From: an uncultured Flavobacteriales bacterium
Lineage (GTDB): Bacteria; Bacteroidota; Bacteroidia; Flavobacteriales_D; Sanyastnellaceae
Length of the DNA stretch: 38,743 nt
NCBI GenBank assembly: GCA_938082505.1
Contig: CALLLH010000015.1
Location: 1-38,743 of the forward strand
Reading direction: 5' to 3'
Shown here: positions 8,356 to 16,885 of the stretch, piece after piece
Numbering within the stretch: position 1 is the first letter of the stretch
Layout of the letters: each line of letters begins with the position of its first letter
Translations under genes and position numbers: made by a program
The notes under the pieces: generated by a model
Databases searched by the model: none
What the model was told of the DNA's origin: nothing
Seen by the model: the letters and a program-made list of their open reading frames with translations, nothing else

Positions 8356-8852
8356 ATGCGCAAGCTGAAACTCGATACGATTGGTGTTGCATGCCGTGGT
8401 CGGGATTGGACCGGGACCAGCTGTATGCCTTGCTCAGGGTCCGTTCTGAAGTTTTCGTCGTGGAGCAGGATTGCGTCTACCAGGACCTCGACGACAAGGA
8501 TCGACTCAGCCTTCATCTGTGGATGGAGTCCAAGGAGCAGCCGGCTTCGCAAGGTGGGCCCGTCTTGGCCTACACCCGATTGTTGCCAGCTGGGGTGTCT
8601 TATCCCGATGAGGTGAGCATCGGCCGGGTGGTGACGGCGCAAGACGTCCGAAGGGGTGGATTCGGCAAGGAATTGATGCGGAGGAGCCTGGATGAGGTTC
8701 ACCAGGCCTGGCCGGGCATGCCCGTGCGGATATCCGCCCAGCAATACCTCGAGCGCTTCTATGCGGATTTCGGATTTGTCGTGCAGGGAGCGTCCTATCT
8801 CGAGGACGGCATTCCCCACGTGGCCATGACCCGATCGGCAGGCCCGGCCTGA
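8352..8852 (+). CDS. ElaA-type GNAT N-acetyltransferase
   Basis: The 166-residue protein matches the ElaA branch of the GNAT family: L-Y-A-L-L-R-V-R-S-E-V-F-V-V-E-Q near the N-terminus, D-x-D-D-K-D, then the acetyl-CoA loop region around I-G-R-V-V-T...R-R-G-G-F-G-K-E-L-M and the late A-Q-x-Y-L-x-x-F-Y-x-x-F-G-F. It probably transfers an acetyl group from acetyl-CoA to a small molecule or protein; the substrate is unknown for the family. The ATG at 8352 (M-D-A-Q-A) is preferred; the longer upstream frame is antisense to uup. It is divergent from uup and 20 nt before the GT2 gene. Confidence 0.88.
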   Translation: MDAQAETRYDWCCMPWSGLDRDQLYALLRVRSEVFVVEQDCVYQDLDDKDRLSLHLWMESKEQPASQGGPVLAYTRLLPAGVSYPDEVSIGRVVTAQDVRRGGFGKELMRRSLDEVHQAWPGMPVRISAQQYLERFYADFGFVVQGASYLEDGIPHVAMTRSAGPA

Positions 8853-8859
8853 CCCGGTT

Positions 8860-8867
8860 TATCTTCG
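8860..8867 (+). promoter_or_regulatory. Candidate -7 box for the GT2 / O-antigen ligase unit
   Basis: TATCTTCG lies in the 20-nt gap after elaA and ends 5 nt before the ATG at 8873, matching the TAnnTTYG pattern and spacing seen at other units here. Confidence 0.4.
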
Positions 8868-8872
8868 CCACC

Positions 8873-9925
8873 ATGTCAGGACGACCTTGTGCTTCGGTGG
8901 TGATTCCCTGTCTCAATGAGGCGGAACATATCGGAGCCTGTCTTGACGCCCTTGCAGCACAGGAGGGTTTGGAGGGGCCCATCGAGGTGCTGGTCGTCGA
9001 CGGCGGCAGCACGGATGGCACCCCAGCCATTCTTCACGGGCATGTGGACAAGGGAAGGGGGGTTCAATTGATCGCCAATCCTGACCGTGTGACCCCGGTG
9101 GCCATGAACCTCGGGCTGGAGGCCGCGGCATCCGATGTGGTGGTCATCCTCGGCGCCCATGCGGAGGTCGCACCTGATTTCATCCGGCGCAACCTCGATG
9201 CACTCCGTGCACATCCCGAATCCGCATGTGTGGGGGGTGTGGTGGAGCAGGAGCATGGGGATGATACGACACGCAGGATAGGTTTGGCGATGAGCTCTCC
9301 TTTCGGGGTGGGCAATGCGCGTTTCAGGACGGGAGGGGTGGCAGGCCATGTGGATACGGTGGCTTTTGGGGCCTACCGCAAGGCGGTGCTGGAGGAATTG
9401 GGCGGGTTCGATCCGAAGCTGGTCCGGAATCAGGACGATGAGCTCAATTTCCGTTTGACGGAATCCGGTTGGCGCATTTGGTTCGACCCCCGCATCCGTT
9501 CGCGGTATCACGCCCGGTCGAGTTTTCAAGGCCTGTCCAGACAGTACCGCCAATACGGGTATTGGAAGGTGTTCGTCAGCCGCAAGCACGGCACCGTGAC
9601 CACGTGGCGGCAATTGGCGCCCATGGTTCTGCTTCTTGCGACAGTATCATCGGCGGCTGTGGGACTGCTTGGCAGGCTTGTTCCTGCCATGGAACAGGAA
9701 TGCCAATGGGCCTTCCCGTTGTTGGGCATCGTTTGGGGGCTGTGGATTGTGGGTGCCCTGACGGCGCTGGTCAGCGCAAGCGTAGCGCCGAGGGACATGC
9801 CGGGCGTGCTGCGCTCCTTCTTTGTACTGCATGTCGCATACGGCAGGGGGTACGTAGAGGGCATCTGGCAGTTCCTCTTGCTGCGGCGTGCTCCTTCCAG
9901 TGGATTCAAGGTGCTGACCCGATGA
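8873..9925 (+). CDS. GT2 glycosyltransferase, ExoA-like, membrane-bound
   Basis: The 350-residue protein starts with a GT-A fold: V-V-I-P-C-L-N-E-A-E-H-I at residues 9-20, V-D-G-G-S-T-D-G-T near 42-50 for nucleotide-sugar binding, and the acceptor-side N-Q-D-D-E-L-N-F-R-L near 185. The G-A-H-A-E motif near 94 replaces the usual D-x-D. Two to three hydrophobic segments in the last 100 residues (~250-275, ~280-305) place it at the inner membrane. The closest family I recognise is the ExoA/succinoglycan-type GT2, which adds sugars to lipid-linked repeat units. Its stop overlaps the next gene's start (ATGA), so it probably works with the ligase/polymerase that follows. The sugar used is unknown. 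Confidence 0.88.
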   Translation: MSGRPCASVVIPCLNEAEHIGACLDALAAQEGLEGPIEVLVVDGGSTDGTPAILHGHVDKGRGVQLIANPDRVTPVAMNLGLEAAASDVVVILGAHAEVAPDFIRRNLDALRAHPESACVGGVVEQEHGDDTTRRIGLAMSSPFGVGNARFRTGGVAGHVDTVAFGAYRKAVLEELGGFDPKLVRNQDDELNFRLTESGWRIWFDPRIRSRYHARSSFQGLSRQYRQYGYWKVFVSRKHGTVTTWRQLAPMVLLLATVSSAAVGLLGRLVPAMEQECQWAFPLLGIVWGLWIVGALTALVSASVAPRDMPGVLRSFFVLHVAYGRGYVEGIWQFLLLRRAPSSGFKVLTR

Positions 9926-11136
9926 AGGGGCGGTACACGGATACATTTGAATCCTGGGCTTGGCGGATGTTGATGCCGGCGCTGCTCGTCGGAGGAAATG
10001 CAGCGGGCATCACCTTGTTCTGCATCGCCGTGTTGCGCTTGTGGTCGTGGAGGCGGCACCATGCAGCCATGCATTGGGGATGGAGGGAAGGCAGCCAATG
10101 GTGGGTGGTGTATTTCATGTTGCAGGTACTGGGTGGTCTTTGGTCCGATGACCTGGCATCCTGGGCGCTCAGTCTTGAGGTGAAATCGGCCCTCTGGTTC
10201 CTTCCCGTATTGGTGGCCATGCCCGGTCAGAGAGTGGCCCGGGATTTCTGGTGGTCCGTCGGTTGGTCTGTGACCGTATATGTCCTGTGGCGCATCATGC
10301 GCGCAGGATGGCATGAGCTCGTCCTCGACAACCCCCGGGAGTGGCGTTATGCCCGGTTCACCGGAGACGTGCACCCCACCTATCTCGGACTGCACGCGAC
10401 CGTGGCCTTGCTGGGATTGGGCCGGACATGGGCCATGAATGTGCACAAAGTCCTTCTGTGGCTGATGACCGCGGTGATCGGGATCGCCCTGGGATTGTCC
10501 GGATCCAAGGCGGGCATCCTCGCCGCTGTGGCCGTCGTCGTGTTGCAGTTGGTGCTCCTCGCCAGGGCCCGAAGGGGAGCGTCGATTGCAGGTGTTTCGA
10601 CCGGACGGTCCCATGGGCCCAGGCTGCTGGTTTTCGTGCTGGTCGTGCTCGCCTCGGGTTGGTGGATGTCCAGTGCCCGTTTTGCCGAGATGGGAAGTGC
10701 GGCGCAGGTCATGACCCAAGAGGATGCCCCTGTCCAGAGCAGTTCGGCGGGCCGGATCATCGTTTGGCAGTCGTCATTGGAAATCATCCGAGACCATCCC
10801 TTCGGCGTTGGTACCGGAGATGTGGTGCCGGAATTGATGCAGCTCTACGCGCGCGATGGTGTGGACTACGCATTGGAACGGCGGTTGAATCCGCACAACC
10901 AATGGTTGCAGGCGGGGGTCGCGTTCGGCTGGCCCGGCATGGTGGTGTTCACCTTGGCCCTGCTCAGCTGCATTCGCACGGCATGGCGAAATCAGGACGA
11001 ACTGCTTTTGCTCGGCGTCGTATTGGTGGCCCTCCATGCCAGTGTGGAGTCCGTCCTGGAAGTGCAGCGAGGGGTGGTGTTCATCCTGTGGATGTTGATG
11101 GCTGTTCTGCCGGTTGTCAACGAGGGTAGGGCCTGA
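9922..11136 (+). CDS. O-antigen ligase / polymerase family membrane protein (Wzy_C-like)
   Basis: The 404-residue product is a polytopic membrane protein with about ten hydrophobic helices. A long loop near residues 255-330 contains S-S-S-A-G-R-I-I-V-W-Q-S-S-L-E-I-I, H-P-F-G-V-G-T-G-D and N-P-H-N-Q-W-L-Q, the conserved features of the O-antigen ligase domain (WaaL/Wzy_C). Such proteins join or polymerise undecaprenyl-linked glycans on the periplasmic face. Start ATG 9922 gives a 4-nt overlap with the GT2 gene; the longer upstream frame is a shadow. The following transglutaminase-like gene starts close downstream. Whether it is a ligase or a polymerase cannot be decided from sequence alone. 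Confidence 0.85.
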   Translation: MKGRYTDTFESWAWRMLMPALLVGGNAAGITLFCIAVLRLWSWRRHHAAMHWGWREGSQWWVVYFMLQVLGGLWSDDLASWALSLEVKSALWFLPVLVAMPGQRVARDFWWSVGWSVTVYVLWRIMRAGWHELVLDNPREWRYARFTGDVHPTYLGLHATVALLGLGRTWAMNVHKVLLWLMTAVIGIALGLSGSKAGILAAVAVVVLQLVLLARARRGASIAGVSTGRSHGPRLLVFVLVVLASGWWMSSARFAEMGSAAQVMTQEDAPVQSSSAGRIIVWQSSLEIIRDHPFGVGTGDVVPELMQLYARDGVDYALERRLNPHNQWLQAGVAFGWPGMVVFTLALLSCIRTAWRNQDELLLLGVVLVALHASVESVLEVQRGVVFILWMLMAVLPVVNEGRA

Positions 11137-11148
11137 GTGGGATTGGCC

Positions 11149-11155
11149 TACATTG
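11149..11155 (+). promoter_or_regulatory. Weak candidate -7 box for the transglutaminase-like gene
   Basis: TACATTG fits the shorter TAnnTTG form and ends 8 nt before ATG 11164. The gene may simply be read through from the two upstream genes. Confidence 0.25.
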
Positions 11156-11163
11156 TCCTCTTC

Positions 11164-11826
11164 ATGTCGATTCCATCCTTGCCCCCCAGTCCTGAGGACA
11201 CCCAGTCGGATGCGGTCTTCAATGTGGCCAATCCACTGGTCATGCGTCAGGTTTCTTCGATTGTCGGATTGGGCAGCATTCAGGAGCGACAGGAGCGATG
11301 GTACCTTTTCGTGAGGGATGCCATCCGGTATGATCCGTTTGCCATCCATCTTGATCCCGAAGAGAATGCGGCTTCAAGAACCATAGAAAACCAGCGTGGG
11401 CATTGTGTCCACAAGGCCATCCTGTTGGTGACGGGATTCCGGTTGATGGGGGTGCCTTCCCGTCTCGGGTTGGCCCGGGTCCGGAATCACCTGGCGGTGC
11501 CAACGCTCGAGGCGAGACTCGGCACGGATGTGTTGACTCCGCATGGTTATGCCGCGTTCTGGAATGGTGCCCGCTGGGTCAAGTGCACCCCCGTGTTCAA
11601 CCGATCCCTGTGCGAGAAACTGGGGACGGTGCCGCTGGAATGGAGCGCAGAAGTCGACATCTTGTTCCAGCAGACGGACGGTTCCGGTCAGCGTTTCATG
11701 GAGTACATCGAAGATTACGGACTGTACTCAAGCGTTCCCATGGATTTCATCCGGGCTCAACTGGAGGCCATGTACCCGCACGCATTCGATGCGTCAGGGC
11801 AATGGTCCTTGGCGGAACACGATTGA
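11164..11826 (+). CDS. Transglutaminase-like superfamily protein
   Basis: The 220-residue cytosolic-looking protein has no signal peptide. It carries a transglutaminase-like core: Cys81 in G-H-C-V-H-K-A, a following G-V-P-S-R-L-G-L-A-R-V-R-N-H-L, and His127 in P-H-G-Y-A-A-F-W. At the place of the usual catalytic Asp (W-V-x-x-D-P) it has W-V-K-C-T-P with Thr142. From memory, the branch with W-V-K-x-T-P-x-F-N and a later M-E-Y is a recognised but uncharacterised group. It may be a Cys protease, peptide-modifying enzyme or inactive binder. An in-frame GTG at 11137, directly after the ligase stop, is an alternative start. Co-orientation with the GT2 and ligase suggests, but does not prove, an envelope role. 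Confidence 0.75.
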   Translation: MSIPSLPPSPEDTQSDAVFNVANPLVMRQVSSIVGLGSIQERQERWYLFVRDAIRYDPFAIHLDPEENAASRTIENQRGHCVHKAILLVTGFRLMGVPSRLGLARVRNHLAVPTLEARLGTDVLTPHGYAAFWNGARWVKCTPVFNRSLCEKLGTVPLEWSAEVDILFQQTDGSGQRFMEYIEDYGLYSSVPMDFIRAQLEAMYPHAFDASGQWSLAEHD

Positions 11827-11838
11827 GCAGGGGAAAGA

Positions 11839-13578
<1,740 letters not shown>

Positions 13579-13591
13579 TTACCAGAGGTGC

Positions 13592-14728
13592 CTAAATGCC
13601 ATCCGTGAGGGATTGGATGACCTTGAATCCGCTGAGGAATTCCTTGGCCACCACCCGGAGCAGGGAATAGGCGGGAATGGCCAGCATCATGCCCGTTACA
13701 CCGGCCAAGCTGCCTGCGATGGAGATGAGCAGGAAGATTTCAAGGGGGTGGGCTTTGACACTACCGGCGAAGATGACCGGCTGGGTGAACAGGTTGTCGA
13801 CCAGTTGTGCGAGCAGGAATACCGCGCCGGCTTTGCCGAGCAACCCCCAGATTTCTTCGTGTTGCAAGTGGGTCGTGAGGATGATGCCAAGGCCCAATCC
13901 TGCGCCGATCAGGGGACCGACATAAGGGATCAGATTGAGGAGTCCGGCCAGAAAGCCGATCAGGAATGCGTTGGGAACTCCCAAGATGAGCAGTCCGCCG
14001 GTGATGACCGTTGTGATGATGGCCACTTGTGCCGCCAACCCGATGAAATAGCGGGTGAGGAGTTTGGTCGAGTTGGTCAGTACCCGCTGTATGCGCTCGT
14101 TGTAATGATCGGGAGTCAGGGCTTGGATGATGGTGGGGAAGAGCTGACGGTCCTTGAGGAAGAAAAAGGTCATGAAGGCAATGCTGAATGTGGCGACCAC
14201 CAGCCCGCCGATTGCTGAAAATGCGCTGCCCAGGATGCCGCCAATGCCCGAAGGACCGAGGATGGAGGAGAGCCCCTTGCCGAGGGTGGAGGGGTCGAGC
14301 CATTGAAAGGGATTGGTGTCGGTGGAAGTCAGCAGGGGTTCGAAGAAGGCCAGATCTTCCTGTAGATCCTCTGCGATGAGCAGGAAGTCCAGGGAGGCGA
14401 GCACCTGGGCTTCGGCCGCGACGAGGGGAACGAACAGATTGATGAGGAGTCCGAATCCGGCGAAAAGCGTCATCAAGGCGATCAAGGCCCCGAGGCCCGG
14501 CCCGGGGGACCATTTTCCGATTTGGATGCGGTCGACCCCTTGCACGAGCGGCCGTCCCATAAAGCTCAGTGCAATCGAGATGATCAGGTAGGCGGTGAGG
14601 TCGGAAAAACGGACCAGCCCCCACAGCAGAATACCGATGCCGAGGGCGCCAGCAATGCGGCGGGTTGTCCAGAATTCCGCTTTGAGGGGCTGCAGCGATG
14701 TCGAGGGGACCTTTTCGGTAGATGGCAT
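13592..14728 (-). CDS. AI-2E family (PerM-like) membrane protein
   Basis: The 378-residue protein has about eight membrane helices and the AI-2E exporter family layout: an N-terminal pair of helices (I-A-G-A-L-G-I-G-I-L-L-W-G-L), a soluble stretch of ~100 residues after the third helix, and C-terminal helices with G-L-L-N-L-I-P-Y-V-G-P-L-I-G and H-P-L-E-I-F-L-L-I-S-I-A-G-S-L-A-G-V. Family members move varied small molecules or ions (for example Na+/H+ exchange or AI-2 release); the substrate here cannot be read from sequence. It follows sixA by 9 nt, and a -7-like box overlaps the sixA stop codon. Confidence 0.9.
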   Translation of the reverse strand: MPSTEKVPSTSLQPLKAEFWTTRRIAGALGIGILLWGLVRFSDLTAYLIISIALSFMGRPLVQGVDRIQIGKWSPGPGLGALIALMTLFAGFGLLINLFVPLVAAEAQVLASLDFLLIAEDLQEDLAFFEPLLTSTDTNPFQWLDPSTLGKGLSSILGPSGIGGILGSAFSAIGGLVVATFSIAFMTFFFLKDRQLFPTIIQALTPDHYNERIQRVLTNSTKLLTRYFIGLAAQVAIITTVITGGLLILGVPNAFLIGFLAGLLNLIPYVGPLIGAGLGLGIILTTHLQHEEIWGLLGKAGAVFLLAQLVDNLFTQPVIFAGSVKAHPLEIFLLISIAGSLAGVTGMMLAIPAYSLLRVVAKEFLSGFKVIQSLTDGI

Positions 14729-14733
14729 GTCGC

Positions 14734-14740
14734 CAAATTA
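14734..14740 (-). promoter_or_regulatory. Candidate -7 box overlapping the sixA stop
   Basis: TAATTTG on the minus strand, whose first three bases are the sixA TAA stop, ends 5 nt before the AI-2E gene ATG at 14728. It could give that gene its own short-leader transcript. Confidence 0.35.
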
Positions 14741-15232
14741 AGCCGTTCGTCCGGGGAGATGCACGGTGGTGGTCCCACATCGTGGCCCCATATCCCGCCA
14801 ATGTTCCAGGTCGAGGTCGATGTGGACTACGTCGGCAGTGGCCATGCCGAGGTAACCGCCCGTCAACTCCGTGATGAGGGCACTGATTCCGGGGTTGTGG
14901 CCGATGATCCACAGGGTGCTGCAGGTATCCGGGACCATGGCAGCGAGGTCAATCCAGCGGTCTGCTGGTGCGAGATACCCGTGAGGGGTGATGTGCATTT
15001 CGGGCAGATCGGCAATGCCGGCGCTGTTCCATGCCGCCATGAGAACCTCGGCCGTCTGCCTGGTGCGCAAGGCATCCGATACGAGCATGTGCTCATCGTC
15101 GCCCGGAGCACAATGTCCGGCCTGTGCATGGGCGTTGATCACTCCACGGGGATCGAGGGCCCGGTCATGATCGCGGAGTCCTGCTTTGGGGGGTTCCGCC
15201 TTGCCATGCCGCATCAAGATGAGATGCTTCAA
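14738..15232 (-). CDS. SixA-type histidine phosphatase
   Basis: The 164-residue protein belongs to the histidine phosphatase (phosphoglycerate-mutase-like) superfamily, SixA branch: L-M-R-H-G-K-A with catalytic His9, S-D-A-L-R-T-R-Q-T-A-E near residues 52-62, and the second His in I-I-G-H-N-P-G-I near 113. SixA removes phosphate from phosphohistidine proteins such as HPt or PTS components; many homologues act on unknown substrates. The start is unusual: there is no ATG before the R-H-G motif except Met7, and an in-frame TAG at 15247-15245 limits the upstream end, so a TTG at 15232 is the best start. That region carries a short tandem duplication. Confidence 0.88.
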   Translation of the reverse strand: MKHLILMRHGKAEPPKAGLRDHDRALDPRGVINAHAQAGHCAPGDDEHMLVSDALRTRQTAEVLMAAWNSAGIADLPEMHITPHGYLAPADRWIDLAAMVPDTCSTLWIIGHNPGISALITELTGGYLGMATADVVHIDLDLEHWRDMGPRCGTTTVHLPGRTA

Positions 15233-15243
15233 GATGAGTTGGT
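15214..15243. repeat. Imperfect 15-bp tandem duplication at the sixA start
   Basis: TCAAGATGAGATGCT (15214-15228) is followed directly by TCAAGATGAGTTGGT (15229-15243), 13 of 15 positions identical. It spans the sixA start region, so the frame is preserved (5 codons). Confidence 0.7.
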
Positions 15244-15272
15244 TCTAATGGTATTCTTGGCAAAGTGCAATT

Positions 15273-15280
15273 TATTTTTG
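15273..15280 (+). promoter_or_regulatory. Candidate distal -7 box upstream of the metalloregulator
   Basis: TATTTTTG matches TAnnTTTG in an AT-rich stretch (15239-15345) that stands out from the GC-rich surroundings. A transcript from here would run through the putative operator at 15300-15315. A TTG at 15257-15259 is too close to be an ideal -33 element. Confidence 0.35.
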
Positions 15281-15299
15281 AGGTTATTAGAATTTAATT

Positions 15300-15315
15300 T
15301 TTAGTCTCGCCTAAA
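15300..15315. promoter_or_regulatory. Candidate DtxR/MntR-type operator
   Basis: The inverted repeat TTTAG-tctcgc-CTAAA lies 30 nt upstream of the regulator ATG. Its TTAG(n4)GCCTAA core shares the outer bases of the known DtxR box TTAGGTTAGCCTAA. A further half-like GCCTAA occurs at 15331-15336. It lies between two candidate -7 boxes, a sensible place for autoregulation of the regulator-transporter pair. Confidence 0.45.
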
Positions 15316-15333
15316 GATTAAGATGTAATGGCC

Positions 15334-15341
15334 TAATTTCG
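15334..15341 (+). promoter_or_regulatory. Candidate proximal -7 box for the metalloregulator gene
   Basis: TAATTTCG matches TAnnTTYG and ends 4 nt before ATG 15346, giving a nearly leaderless transcript. It overlaps the second GCCTAA half site. Confidence 0.4.
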
Positions 15342-15345
15342 TCCC

Positions 15346-16059
15346 ATGCCCACCTCTTCAGTAGAGAATTACTTGAAGGCCATCCTCCATTTGCATGAGG
15401 AGGGTGTCGATCGTGTAAGCACCACTTCCATTGCGGAAAAAGTCGAGTCAACTCCTGCGAGCACTTCTGCCATGTTGGCCAAGCTCGGGGTCCGGGGATG
15501 GCTGGATCACGAGCCTTATCATGGCGTCCAGCTGACCGCGAAGGGGAGGCGCATGGCCATGGAAATCCTGAGGCGGCACCGCCTTTGGGAGCGCTTTCTG
15601 GTGGATCAACTCGGCTTTGAATGGGACCAGGTCCACGAGATCGCCGAGGAGTTGGAGCATGTGGGCAGTACAGAACTCACGAACCGGCTGGATGCCTTTC
15701 TCGGATTTCCGAAGCGCGACCCCCATGGGGACCCCATTCCCGGTCCCAACGGGCGTTTCCGTCTGGTTGAGGCCCGGACATTGCTGGCAGAGGCCCCCCG
15801 CAACATTGGGCTTGTGGTGGTCGGAGTGGTGGATGGACGCGATTCCTTCCTGCGCCACCTTGGTGTGCTTGGAATCGAATTGGGGACGCGCATTGTTGTG
15901 ACGGCGCGCCATGCTTTTGATGGCAGTTTGAATGTGCGGATCAATGACGGCGCTGAGGAGGAATTGCTTGCGCCTTCCGTGGCTGAGCGCCTGTGGGTGG
16001 ACCAGAGCAATCCGGCACCGGTCATTGTCTTTCCCGAAAGTGATAATCCCGATAACTGA
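15346..16059 (+). CDS. DtxR/MntR family metal-dependent transcriptional regulator
   Basis: The 237-residue protein has three parts: an N-terminal winged helix (~1-65, V-E-N-Y-L-K-A-I then S-T-T-S-I-A-E-K-V), a metal-binding dimerisation domain (~66-140), and a C-terminal FeoA/SH3-like domain (~155-225). Probable metal ligands are His78, Glu82, His97, Glu101, Glu104 and His105. Glu101 sits where DtxR has its Cys102, which is typical of Mn-type MntR proteins, and Asn8 sits where DtxR has Met10. It should therefore sense Mn(II), Fe(II) or Zn(II). The ZIP transporter follows after 8 nt, so this is probably a self-contained metal-uptake circuit. Confidence 0.92.
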   Translation: MPTSSVENYLKAILHLHEEGVDRVSTTSIAEKVESTPASTSAMLAKLGVRGWLDHEPYHGVQLTAKGRRMAMEILRRHRLWERFLVDQLGFEWDQVHEIAEELEHVGSTELTNRLDAFLGFPKRDPHGDPIPGPNGRFRLVEARTLLAEAPRNIGLVVVGVVDGRDSFLRHLGVLGIELGTRIVVTARHAFDGSLNVRINDGAEEELLAPSVAERLWVDQSNPAPVIVFPESDNPDN

Positions 16060-16067
16060 GAGACAAG

Positions 16068-16880
16068 ATGTTTGATTGGTTGATGGAATTGGATCCCGTG
16101 CTCGCCGCCCTGTTGGCGACGACCTTCACCTGGTTGATGACGGCCGCGGGGGCTTCCCTCGTGTTCTTCTTCCGCACGATGCACCGCCGCGTGCTCGACG
16201 GCATGCTCGGATTCACGGGAGGGGTGATGGTGGCTGCCAGCTGTTTCGGCCTGTTGATTCCCGCGATGGAAATGTCAGGGGAGGAGGGAGCCGCGAGTGT
16301 CATGCCTGCGGCCATAGGCTTCGTTGTGGGCGCCTTGTTCCTTTACGCCTTGGACAAATTGACGCCCCACCTGCACATCAACTTTGACCGCAACGAGGCC
16401 GAGGGCCCGAAGACCGATTGGCACAAAACGACGCTGCTTGTCTTGGCCATCACCTTGCACAACATCCCGGAAGGGTTGGCGGTGGGGGTGCTCTTCGGTG
16501 GGGCTGCCGCGGGCTTGGAGGGGGCTACGATTGGCGGCGCCGTGGCGTTGGCCATCGGCATCGGTATCCAGAATTTCCCGGAGGGTATTGCTGTGAGCAT
16601 GCCGCTGCGTCGACAAGGCATTTCGCGCTTGCGGTCCTTCTGGTTTGGTCAATTGAGTGCCATCGTGGAGCCGATTGCCGGCGTCATCGGTGCGATTGCG
16701 GTACTGTCGATACAGCCGCTGTTGCCTTATGCGCTGGCCTTCGCTGCAGGCGCCATGATCTACGTCGTGGTGGAAGAGGTCATTCCGGAAACCCAGCGGG
16801 ACCGGTTCACGGACATCGCCACCCTCGGCTTCATCTTCGGATTCACCCTGATGATGGTCCTCGATGTGGTCCTCGGTTGA
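16068..16880 (+). CDS. ZIP family divalent metal transporter
   Basis: The 270-residue membrane protein has about eight helices. Helix 4 carries the family metal-site motif H-N-I-P-E-G-L-A-V-G-V (His131, Asn132, Glu135) and helix 5 carries N-F-P-E-G-I-A-V-S (Asn169, Glu172). The M3-M4 loop contains His, Asp and Glu residues (H-L-H-I-N-F-D-R-N-E). ZIP proteins bring Zn, Fe or Mn into the cytoplasm; this one resembles the ZupT/GufA branch. The preceding metalloregulator suggests metal-responsive control. It ends only 5 nt from the convergent mpl stop. Confidence 0.92.
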   Translation: MFDWLMELDPVLAALLATTFTWLMTAAGASLVFFFRTMHRRVLDGMLGFTGGVMVAASCFGLLIPAMEMSGEEGAASVMPAAIGFVVGALFLYALDKLTPHLHINFDRNEAEGPKTDWHKTTLLVLAITLHNIPEGLAVGVLFGGAAAGLEGATIGGAVALAIGIGIQNFPEGIAVSMPLRRQGISRLRSFWFGQLSAIVEPIAGVIGAIAVLSIQPLLPYALAFAAGAMIYVVVEEVIPETQRDRFTDIATLGFIFGFTLMMVLDVVLG

Positions 16881-16885
16881 TGCCG

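Noticed and set aside
8313..8819. N-terminal extension of the uup frame
   Set aside because: The frame stays open upstream of ATG 8312, but the extension is antisense to elaA and has no ABC-F similarity.
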